Source of the DNA: Bacteroidales bacterium
Lineage (GTDB): Bacteria > Bacteroidota > Bacteroidia > Bacteroidales > PUMT01
NCBI GenBank assembly: GCA_007133565.1
Contig: SLMM01000176.1
Span: 1-37,272, forward strand
DNA length: 37,272 nt
Reading direction: 5' to 3'
Made by a program: the position numbers and the translations under genes. Below the pieces are notes generated by a model, which was not told the origin of the DNA, did no database searches, and saw only the letters and a list, made by a program, of their open reading frames with translations. This document shows, in pieces, positions 1 to 6,649 of the stretch (its first letter is position 1; each line of letters starts with the position of its first letter).

Positions 1-2
1 GA

Positions 3-812
3 AAAATGCTTATCAGGGCTGCATGGGGAAAAACTGTCAACAGGCCGGAATTCAGGGAGCTTGCACCTTTTGGATTCTATGATTTCAACTTCAACCTTGT
101 TAAAAAGGGGAATGAGCTGTTGCAGTCCGCTACCGCGGGCAATTTTGATTTACGCTGGGAGTACTATCCAGCACCGGGAGAGGTGATCAATATCGGACTG
201 TTTTACAAGGATTTTAAAAACCCCATTGAGACATCATTCGTTCCGGGTGGCGGATCCGGAGGGATCAAGACATTTACTTTTTCAAATGCAGATGAAGCTA
301 TAAGCCGTGGTGTCGAAATAGAAATAAGAAAATCGCTTGCAGGCATTATTCCATCAGCTTTTTTAAGCGATATGACGGTGCTTTTCAACGCAGCGCTTAT
401 AGACAGTAAGGTTGAGCTCGGAGAAGCCGGCCTTGCGCAATCAAAGACCGAAAGGCCAATGTTCGGCCAGTCTCCGTATATAGTCAATGCCGGTCTTTAC
501 TACAGGAACGAACAGAATGACCTCCAGGTAAATCTCCTCTACAATGTTATCGGAAAAAGAATATTTATAATAGGTTATGACGATTATCCCGACATATATG
601 AAATGCCCAGGAATCACCTTGACCTGACCCTAACAAAAGGTATCGGCAAAAGGCTTGAACTGAAAGCAGGGCTAAGGGATATCCTGAATGCAGATATTAT
701 CCTGATGCAGGATGCGAACCAGGACGGGATATTTGACCTAGAAACGGACCAGGTTATCCAGAGGTACAGGCCGGGGACTGTAATTAATATCGGACTTGGA
801 TACAGGTTCTGA
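3..812 (+). CDS. TonB-dependent receptor, C-terminal part (5' end outside window)
   Basis: The reading frame is open to the left edge, so only the last ~270 residues are present. They are rich in alternating aromatic/hydrophobic strands with polar turns, as in the outer-membrane beta-barrel of TonB-dependent receptors. The protein ends in the aromatic motif GLGYRF, typical of BAM-inserted barrels. The stretch RPEFRELAPF at the start and the late DANQDGIFD turn are common in Bacteroidetes receptors of this kind. The role would be energy-dependent uptake of a ligand across the outer membrane; the ligand cannot be told because the plug and N-terminal domains are missing. A surface lipoprotein gene follows 227 bases downstream on the same strand and may be its partner. 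The barrel assignment is firm; the subfamily is not. Confidence 0.85.
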   Translation, partial: KMLIRAAWGKTVNRPEFRELAPFGFYDFNFNLVKKGNELLQSATAGNFDLRWEYYPAPGEVINIGLFYKDFKNPIETSFVPGGGSGGIKTFTFSNADEAISRGVEIEIRKSLAGIIPSAFLSDMTVLFNAALIDSKVELGEAGLAQSKTERPMFGQSPYIVNAGLYYRNEQNDLQVNLLYNVIGKRIFIIGYDDYPDIYEMPRNHLDLTLTKGIGKRLELKAGLRDILNADIILMQDANQDGIFDLETDQVIQRYRPGTVINIGLGYRF

Positions 813-1039
813 AGCATTTTCATGCCGGAATTTAAAAAACCCGGACAACTCCATGCAAGGCCGGTACGGCATAAAACACTGATTATGAATAAAAAAACAA
901 CCCTGAATCAAAAGGAAACAACAATTTAATGTTTTCATAATGATTTGGTCAATCCTCATTAAAATTCAGATAACATTCAACCGGTACTTTCGCAGTGTAA
1001 AATAATTTCCATTAATGCTTAATAAAACAAAATCAGATT

Positions 1040-2824
1040 ATGAAAAAGATCAAAAATGAGAAGTGGCCGGTAAAAAATCTTGCCTTGCTGCCGCTTTTAT
1101 TATTAGCCACAGTGTTTATATTAAACTCCTGTGATGATGAAGATCCGATTGAAGAAATAAAGGGGCCCCCCTCCTTCTCGGTAAGTTCAGTTACTGCACA
1201 GAATGTAGCCGGGGCTGAGGTTGCAACAACACTTTCAATAGAGGCTCCCGAAGGTGCAAAATCCCTCGCTATACTTCGTAACGGAGCTCCTCACTCCAGT
1301 GTCTCATTTAACGGCGAAACCACCATTGATTATGAATTTGTTTATGAGGTTGAAGCCCTGGAGTTTGGAACGATAATAACTTTTTCGTTCCAGGTCAGCG
1401 ACCAGAGGGATCGGTCAACGGATATAAAGACCTTTGCAGTAACGATAATTGCCAAGCCTATTGTCGAGATACCCGAAGGCTTTCTGGAGGGGACAATTAA
1501 CTGGACGGCAGATAATATTTACAGACTTAACGGTTTTGTCAGGGTTGACGATGGCGCAAAACTTTATATAGAACCCGGTACACTTATTATCGGGGACAGG
1601 GAGTCAAAAGGTACCCTTATCGTTCAGATGGGCGGACAGATATTTGCCGAGGGTACAAAGGAGAATCCCATAGTAATGACTTCGGAAAATCCTCCGGGAC
1701 TGAGGGAGCCTGGTGACTGGGGCGGACTGGTTGTTTGTGGCAGGGCGCCTAATAACGTTACTGCAGTAACAGGGCAGCCCGTTGAGCTGGAAGGAGGATA
1801 TGGAGGCTGGCACGGCGGCAATGATCCTGATGACAATTCTGGTGTAATAAGGTATGTAAGGATTGAATACGCAGGTATTCCAATCAACCCGAATGAAGAG
1901 GTTAATACCCTTACAATGGGGAGCGTCGGCCGGGGTACTGTTATTGAATATGTTATGGCCTCTTACGGACTTGATGACGCCTTTGAATGGTTTGGAGGCA
2001 CTGTAGACAACAGGTATCTTATAGCATACAGGAACCTGGACGACGATTGGGACGTGGATCTTGGTTTCAGCGGACGTATGCAGTTCGGCCTCTCGATAAG
2101 GGGTGCGTCTCTTGCAGACCAGTCAGGTTCAAATGGTTTTGAAGTCGATAATAACGGTGCAGGAAGCAATGCCCAGCCCTATACATCAGGTATATTTGCC
2201 AATATAACAAATATTGGCCCGAAAAAGACCAGGGAAACTCCTATCAGCCTTCAGTTTCAACATGCCGCGCAGCTAAGAAGGAATTCCAGGATAAGCATCT
2301 ATAATTCCATAATGACAGGTTATCCTGACGGATTATATATAGATGATGCCCGCGGGGGTTCGGGACAGGCCGCACTTGACGGCGAGCTTCAGATAAGGAA
2401 TGTGTGGCTGGCAGGTGTCGAGCACTGGGGAGGAAACGGTTACGGGTCAGCAGGCGATATCTTCACCGGAGCTCCGGCGAATGGAGCCCAGCATCCGAAT
2501 GCTCCAAGGGGCAGGGCATTAAAAAGCCATGAGAATTTTCCCGGCGGACAGGATGCATATGAAGAGTGGTTCCATCGCGAAGAGTTTAACAATCACCTTA
2601 TAGAAAGTTGGAGTGAACTTGGCATTGATGAAAGTATATTCGACCTTGGAATTCCAAAGGTCACACTTAGCTCAGGTTCAGTTCTTCTTGACGCTGCCAG
2701 GTGGGACAATACGCCCAAAGCAGACGACTGGTTTGAACAGGTACCTTATGTAGGCGCTTTTGGAACTGAGGACTGGACAGAGGGTTGGGCAGAGTGGAAT
2801 GCTCACCTGGTCAGATATTTTTAG
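1040..2824 (+). CDS. Surface lipoprotein with right-handed beta-helix-like domain
   Basis: This 594-residue protein starts with a lipoprotein signal peptide: basic N-terminus, hydrophobic stretch 14-28, lipobox LNSC with Cys31. The residues after Cys31 are DDED; acidic residues here act as a surface-export signal in Bacteroidetes lipoproteins, so it probably faces outward. Residues ~45-140 look like an Ig/cadherin-like beta domain. From ~150 onward the sequence resembles secreted parallel beta-helix proteins: GTLIIGDRESKGTLIV, then GQIFAEGTKENPIVMTS and GDWGGLVVCGRAP. No catalytic motif is recognised. It follows a TonB-dependent receptor, a pairing often seen in Bacteroidetes, so a ligand-capture role is plausible but is inference. 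A strong terminator hairpin lies after its stop. Confidence 0.8.
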   Translation: MKKIKNEKWPVKNLALLPLLLLATVFILNSCDDEDPIEEIKGPPSFSVSSVTAQNVAGAEVATTLSIEAPEGAKSLAILRNGAPHSSVSFNGETTIDYEFVYEVEALEFGTIITFSFQVSDQRDRSTDIKTFAVTIIAKPIVEIPEGFLEGTINWTADNIYRLNGFVRVDDGAKLYIEPGTLIIGDRESKGTLIVQMGGQIFAEGTKENPIVMTSENPPGLREPGDWGGLVVCGRAPNNVTAVTGQPVELEGGYGGWHGGNDPDDNSGVIRYVRIEYAGIPINPNEEVNTLTMGSVGRGTVIEYVMASYGLDDAFEWFGGTVDNRYLIAYRNLDDDWDVDLGFSGRMQFGLSIRGASLADQSGSNGFEVDNNGAGSNAQPYTSGIFANITNIGPKKTRETPISLQFQHAAQLRRNSRISIYNSIMTGYPDGLYIDDARGGSGQAALDGELQIRNVWLAGVEHWGGNGYGSAGDIFTGAPANGAQHPNAPRGRALKSHENFPGGQDAYEEWFHREEFNNHLIESWSELGIDESIFDLGIPKVTLSSGSVLLDAARWDNTPKADDWFEQVPYVGAFGTEDWTEGWAEWNAHLVRYF

Positions 2825-2861
2825 TTCATGGATTTAGGTTTATTGGTTTTAAAGGTTGAGA

Positions 2862-2894
2862 AAAGAGTCGGAGGAGGTCTCCGGCTCTTTCTTT
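2862..2894 (+). terminator. Intrinsic terminator after the beta-helix lipoprotein gene
   Basis: A 12-bp stem (left arm 2862-2873, right arm 2879-2890, one G-T wobble) closes a 5-base loop and runs into a T-rich tail. It sits 38 bases after the stop codon at 2824. The next + strand gene starts at 2909, only 15 bases beyond, so that gene is either expressed by read-through or has a promoter inside the preceding gene. Confidence 0.8.
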
Positions 2895-2908
2895 AAATCA
2901 AAAAAGAG

Positions 2909-3472
2909 ATGAGAAAAAATATTACAGCTTTAGCCCTTTTATCAATGGCTTTAAGTATACTTGTTAACTGCAAGGGAGATCCGGAAGTTTTTAGCCCTGA
3001 TAATTATTATGCAACAGATATAAAGGATACGTTACTGGTTAACATTGTTACCTACATCGGCAAAAAAGCAAGACTTGCTGACTACCAGACAAGGCATAAT
3101 CCGGAACACCGTCAATTTTATACACAACAATCAAAGGATTATAAGCTTGTATATTATTATATTACAGACGACAGCACGCATTACTTTTACATAATGAGAC
3201 CTGCCAGGAGTTTGAGGGGTAACACCAGGGGGGTCGGCGGCAGGTTCAGGATGAAAAAGTTGTTGACACTGCATGATTTTGAAGAGCTGTTCAACACACC
3301 TGTACTTGATGAACAGGAGTTACAGATGATAGGTAAAACTCTTTTCAGAGAAATGTTGGATTCAGGAAATGTTGACTTTTATATGGGCAATAAAGACTTT
3401 ATCGAATGGCCTGATGAGAGGCTCAGATATGATAAAACCAGGAATGAATGGAGGTACGATGTTGTTGATTAA
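2909..3472 (+). CDS. Small lipoprotein of unknown function
   Basis: I do not recognise this 187-residue protein. It has a lipoprotein signal peptide: MRKN, a hydrophobic stretch to residue 19, and a VNC lipobox with Cys21. The mature part is rich in Tyr, Asp and Arg and has no membrane segment or catalytic motif that I can name. The middle (~85-110) carries a basic Gly/Arg segment, RGNTRGVGGRFRMKK, and the C-terminal third is acidic. It lies just after a receptor/lipoprotein pair on the same strand and may belong to that locus, although a terminator hairpin separates it from the gene before. The coding call rests on the signal peptide, the intact frame and the strand context. Confidence 0.7.
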   Translation: MRKNITALALLSMALSILVNCKGDPEVFSPDNYYATDIKDTLLVNIVTYIGKKARLADYQTRHNPEHRQFYTQQSKDYKLVYYYITDDSTHYFYIMRPARSLRGNTRGVGGRFRMKKLLTLHDFEELFNTPVLDEQELQMIGKTLFREMLDSGNVDFYMGNKDFIEWPDERLRYDKTRNEWRYDVVD

Positions 3473-3529
3473 TTGATAAACATCAATACATCGGTTACAA
3501 AAAATATAAAATAAATGAATAAAACTTAA

Positions 3530-3537
3530 TATCTTTG
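3530..3537 (+). promoter_or_regulatory. Bacteroidetes-type -7 element (TATCTTTG)
   Basis: The octamer TATCTTTG matches the TAnnTTTG consensus and lies 47 bases before the ATG at 3585, in an AT-rich gap. No clear -33 TTG is seen at the expected distance, so the call rests on the octamer and its position. Confidence 0.5.
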
Positions 3538-3584
3538 ACTTATAAGCATTAATAATAGTCTCGTTATAAATAATTGTCTCCGAA

Positions 3585-4049
3585 ATGAGAGTTATAATAT
3601 CATTAATTGGTTTGATATTTACCTTGTCATATGCTGCCACAGGACAGAATATAGCAAGAGAAACTGACGGCTTGTTTTACGACGAAAACAACCGCCTGTA
3701 TACCGGTATATACCGGGAGTACCACGAAAACGGCAATCCTAAAATTGAGATTCCTGTCCGTCGGGGTCTTAAAAACGGACAGGTTGTGCTGTATTTTGAA
3801 GATGGCAGCAAAAATGAGATCCGTTCATACAGATCAGGAGAAATGCATGGCATTTGGGTTACCTGGGACAAATCCGGAAACAGGACCGCACAGGCAGTTT
3901 ACCGCCGGGGTCTTAAGGACGGAAATTGGTATATATGGGATGATGCCGGGCAACTAAGATATGATATGAATTATAAGAGAGGTAAAAGAACTGGCACATG
4001 GAGGATGTTTGATGAAGAAGGGAACCTTGTTATGGCACAATCCTACTGA
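3585..4049 (+). CDS. Secreted MORN/YwqK-like repeat protein
   Basis: The 154-residue protein has a Sec signal peptide (hydrophobic core ~3-17, likely cut near AATGQ) followed by repeats of ~20-25 residues of the form G-x-(Y/W)-x-x-(Y/W)-(D/E)-x-x-G-x-x. Copies include GIYREYHENGNPK, GQVVLYFEDGSK, GIWVTWDKSGNR, GNWYIWDDAGQL and GTWRMFDEEGNL. This is the MORN-variant repeat of proteins often annotated as YwqK-family antitoxins. Despite that name, a secreted single copy with no toxin next to it gives no reason to call it an antitoxin. The repeats probably form a beta-hairpin sheet in the periplasm. Its last 20 bases overlap the tail of the opposite-strand gene ending at 4030. Confidence 0.8.
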   Translation: MRVIISLIGLIFTLSYAATGQNIARETDGLFYDENNRLYTGIYREYHENGNPKIEIPVRRGLKNGQVVLYFEDGSKNEIRSYRSGEMHGIWVTWDKSGNRTAQAVYRRGLKDGNWYIWDDAGQLRYDMNYKRGKRTGTWRMFDEEGNLVMAQSY

Positions 4050-4392
4050 TCTGATTTAGCTCAATCTTTACAGGTTCAATAATTTCACCGTTCAGCTCAA
4101 GATCAAACTTCAGGCTCTCATACGAGATTAAATAGGTATTTATGCTGTATGTGCCAGGAGCGACATCATGAAGTTCAAATTTTCCTTCAAAATCGGTGTA
4201 TATCCTTGCTCCGGAGTTTTCAATCTCTACAAGCACCCCGGCCAGCGCTTCACCCGATTTATGATCAATTACCTTCCCGGTAACCGATATAAGCGTTGCC
4301 TCTTCTTTATCTCCTGTCTCAGATGTGGATGACATAACGACAGGAAAATATAATATACACAGGAGACCTGATAATGCAAACAATTTTTTCAT
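4030..4392 (-). CDS. Small secreted protein with carboxypeptidase-regulatory-like domain
   Basis: This 120-residue protein has a Sec signal peptide (MKKLFALSGLLCILYF) and then a single carboxypeptidase-regulatory-like beta-sandwich, ~33-115. The domain is marked by VTGKVIDHKSGEALAGVLVEI, a YTDFEGKFEL turn and VAPGTYSI. Such domains usually form the N-terminus of TonB-dependent receptors or secreted enzymes; here one stands alone, so this may be a small periplasmic or surface binding module. Its 3' end overlaps the MORN-like gene on the other strand by 20 bases with no terminator between them. A -7 octamer lies ~26 bases upstream of the start, so it probably has its own promoter, separate from the DUF4301 gene behind it. 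Confidence 0.75.
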   Translation of the reverse strand: MKKLFALSGLLCILYFPVVMSSTSETGDKEEATLISVTGKVIDHKSGEALAGVLVEIENSGARIYTDFEGKFELHDVAPGTYSINTYLISYESLKFDLELNGEIIEPVKIELNQISRIVP

Positions 4393-4417
4393 CGGCGTGT
4401 AGTTTTAAGGTTCGATA

Positions 4418-4425
4418 CAAAAGTA
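4418..4425 (-). promoter_or_regulatory. Bacteroidetes-type -7 element (TACTTTTG on minus)
   Basis: Read on the minus strand, the octamer TACTTTTG fits TAnnTTTG and lies ~26 bases before the ATG at 4392. The same octamer precedes the genes at 8992 and 14398. A -33 element is not evident. Confidence 0.5.
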
Positions 4426-4527
4426 CATACCGGTTATATCCAGGGTATTAATTCAGGATGATATTTCTATTAATTAATTGTTAAATCAATGCGGTTTTCT
4501 GTGGCATGGCAATAACCGCCATTGTTT

Positions 4528-6048
4528 TCAGGAATGTTCAGGCCTGAGAAGATCATTGACGGTTTTAACCGGGTTGAAGGTTGAGAGGGGGACCTCCACA
4601 AACACCGTATTCCAGTCCGACATAGCCCCGTTCCACAAACCGGGAAGTTCGAGGGCTTTGAGCTCCCTGCCTCCGGAGGATTTACGGGAAATGAAGCCGG
4701 TTTGGGGATCCCTGTATTTTCGAAGGTCAAACTTATTTCCCTTGTAGTCTTTTATAGAGCATACAAGGTCTACAGGGTTGAAATGAGTGGATGCCTCAAA
4801 CAACTTTCTCATAAGCGGATTGGAGAGGTTTATCTGGGAGCTTTCGCCTATCTGCAGCGAAATTGATTCATCATTGTTTCTCACCCAGAAGGGCCCCCCG
4901 CCGGGCTCACCTACATTTTTCACCATACCGCATATACGAATAGGCCTGTTCAGTTTGGCAACCAGGTAGCTTCTTAACTCCTGGTCGGCCCATTGGTCAT
5001 TCCCCCAGGGTGTAATAACCGACAATTCTTCTTTCAGGAATGTGAGCATCTCCTCAAGAGTGTTTCTGTCTGTGCTATCATTGTCAAGCAGGTTCAGGTA
5101 ATCAAAGATTCTCTCCCTGAAAGAAATAAGCATACCCCCGAGCGCCTTCTTGTATCGCACTGTTTCTTCCTTGAGTTGATCAGGCACCACATTATCGATA
5201 TTTTTGATAAATATGATGTCCGCATCCAGGTCATTAAGATTATCCAGCAGTGCACCGTGGCCGCCCGGCCTGAATACCAGTCTCCCGTCCGCATCCCTGA
5301 ACGGATTGTTGTCAGTTTCAACAGCAATAGTATCGGTCGAAGGTTTCTGGGTTGAAAAACTGGTTTCGTACTTTATACCGTAATGATTTTCATATTTATT
5401 CCTGACCCTGTCAAATAACTTTCTGAATACTTCAAAATGTCCGGCAGAGACAGTAAGGTGTATACGTGCTATATTGTTTCCTCCGCGGCAATACATAGCA
5501 CCTTCAACAAGGTGTTCCTCAAATGCAGTACGCGGGCCTGTTTCATATTTGTGAAACAGGAGCAACCCTTTGGGAAGATTTCCGTATTCAAGGCCTTCTG
5601 GATTCAGAAGGGTCTTTATAACCTTAACATAATCATCTGGCCCTTTAAGTGAAGTGGTATCTTTTTCTTTCATTCCAAGCTTTTCGGCAAGCTTGGTGAA
5701 AAATGCGAACCGTGGCAGTCCATCAATAAAAGCCTGAATGCTGTTACCATCGAAATTACCTGCTGAGGGGTCTTCCAGAAAGGAATAAAGTTCCTTGAAC
5801 ATTCGTGTAGCTGCTCCTGAGGCAGGCACAAACTTCAGAACTTTTTCACGCCCTATGCTTGATTCATAAAGCTGGATAAAATCATCCAGGGTCTCCGGAC
5901 GCGGCCTCAGGATACCGTCACCGCCGGTAGCAGGCCTGACTATTGAAAGATATGGAAATCCTTTTTCAAATATTGAGAGCTGTTCCTTGATATCGGCTGC
6001 TGATACCCCCCTCTCTTTAAGGTCCTTTTTATCGGTTTCAGTGAACAT
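4528..6048 (-). CDS. DUF4301 family protein, possible nucleotidyltransferase
   Basis: This 506-residue cytoplasmic protein is recognisable as DUF4301, a family found mainly in Bacteroidetes and without an assigned function. Its motifs occur in the order seen in UDP-sugar pyrophosphorylases: PASGAATRMFK at 75-85 (compare the Gly-rich, TR-ending nucleotide loop), STQKPSTDTIAV at 232-243, PGGHGALL at 261-268 and KNIDNV at 282-287 (compare the GHG and NxDN motifs). My reading is that it has a GT-A-type nucleotidyltransferase fold; the substrate is unknown. The start is 5 bases after the iorB stop, so translation is probably coupled in an iorA-iorB-DUF4301 operon. The family call is firm; the activity is inference from motifs. 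Confidence 0.85.
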   Translation of the reverse strand: MFTETDKKDLKERGVSAADIKEQLSIFEKGFPYLSIVRPATGGDGILRPRPETLDDFIQLYESSIGREKVLKFVPASGAATRMFKELYSFLEDPSAGNFDGNSIQAFIDGLPRFAFFTKLAEKLGMKEKDTTSLKGPDDYVKVIKTLLNPEGLEYGNLPKGLLLFHKYETGPRTAFEEHLVEGAMYCRGGNNIARIHLTVSAGHFEVFRKLFDRVRNKYENHYGIKYETSFSTQKPSTDTIAVETDNNPFRDADGRLVFRPGGHGALLDNLNDLDADIIFIKNIDNVVPDQLKEETVRYKKALGGMLISFRERIFDYLNLLDNDSTDRNTLEEMLTFLKEELSVITPWGNDQWADQELRSYLVAKLNRPIRICGMVKNVGEPGGGPFWVRNNDESISLQIGESSQINLSNPLMRKLFEASTHFNPVDLVCSIKDYKGNKFDLRKYRDPQTGFISRKSSGGRELKALELPGLWNGAMSDWNTVFVEVPLSTFNPVKTVNDLLRPEHS

Positions 6049-6053
6049 CTTTG

Positions 6054-6635
6054 TCAGTGTTTATTGTTCAGGTAGTCTCTGCCGGCTTTAAGTGCCTTCA
6101 GGTTTATTGCAACCACATCCTCCCCTTTTCTTTTAAAAATATCTCTGACGGCTTCTTCAATAATACCGTATTCAATTCCTGTAAAAGGTGAGGCTGCGCC
6201 CAGCATAACCATATTGGAAGACCGGGGCGACCCCTGTTCACGCGCAATGCTGTCTGCGTCTATTATCACGTGGTTCTTAATTGATTTTATTTCGCTTATG
6301 ATTTCTTCCGTATCCGGGTAATCTTTAATATTCTTTAAAGGAGTTGTATTGGTTACCAGCCATCCCCCGTCCGACAGCCATGGCAGGTAGCGCAGGGCCT
6401 CCATGGGTTCAACTGCCAGAATTAGTTTTGCGGTTCCTCCTGGTATCAGGTCAGATATGATCTCTTTGTCCGATATACGCATATTGGACTGTACGGCTCC
6501 GCCCCTCTGGCTCATACCGTGCACCTCCGATTGCTTGAGGTGAAGATTGCTTTTAAGTGCAGCCATACCGATGCAGGCAGCGATGGAAAGTATCCCCTGC
6601 CCGCCTACACCTGCAATAATAATGTCTGTTTGCAT
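6054..6635 (-). CDS. iorB: Indolepyruvate:ferredoxin oxidoreductase, beta subunit
   Basis: The product is the gamma-domain-type subunit of the 2-oxoacid:ferredoxin oxidoreductase superfamily. IorAB converts arylpyruvates (indolepyruvate, phenylpyruvate) plus CoA to aryl-acetyl-CoA and CO2, or the reverse, with ferredoxin as electron partner. The family motifs are clear: IIIAGVGGQGIL near the start, HLKQSEVHGMSQRGGAV, and GGTAKLILAVEPMEALRYLP. I chose the ATG at 6635, giving 193 residues starting MQTDIII. The longer frame would add 21 residues unlike the family and overlap the 3' end of iorA. With this start, 14 bases separate it from the iorA stop. The next gene, DUF4301, begins 5 bases after its stop. 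Confidence 0.92.
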   Translation of the reverse strand: MQTDIIIAGVGGQGILSIAACIGMAALKSNLHLKQSEVHGMSQRGGAVQSNMRISDKEIISDLIPGGTAKLILAVEPMEALRYLPWLSDGGWLVTNTTPLKNIKDYPDTEEIISEIKSIKNHVIIDADSIAREQGSPRSSNMVMLGAASPFTGIEYGIIEEAVRDIFKRKGEDVVAINLKALKAGRDYLNNKH

Positions 6636-6649
6636 CCTGTTCAGGTTTA

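Noticed and set aside
3585-4049. YwqK-type antitoxin of a toxin-antitoxin pair
   Set aside because: The protein has a signal peptide and no toxin-like gene is adjacent; the repeat similarity alone does not support the role.
4408-4418. GGTTCGA-like stretch resembling a tRNA T-loop
   Set aside because: No acceptor or anticodon stem can be formed around it and the flanks are a promoter region.
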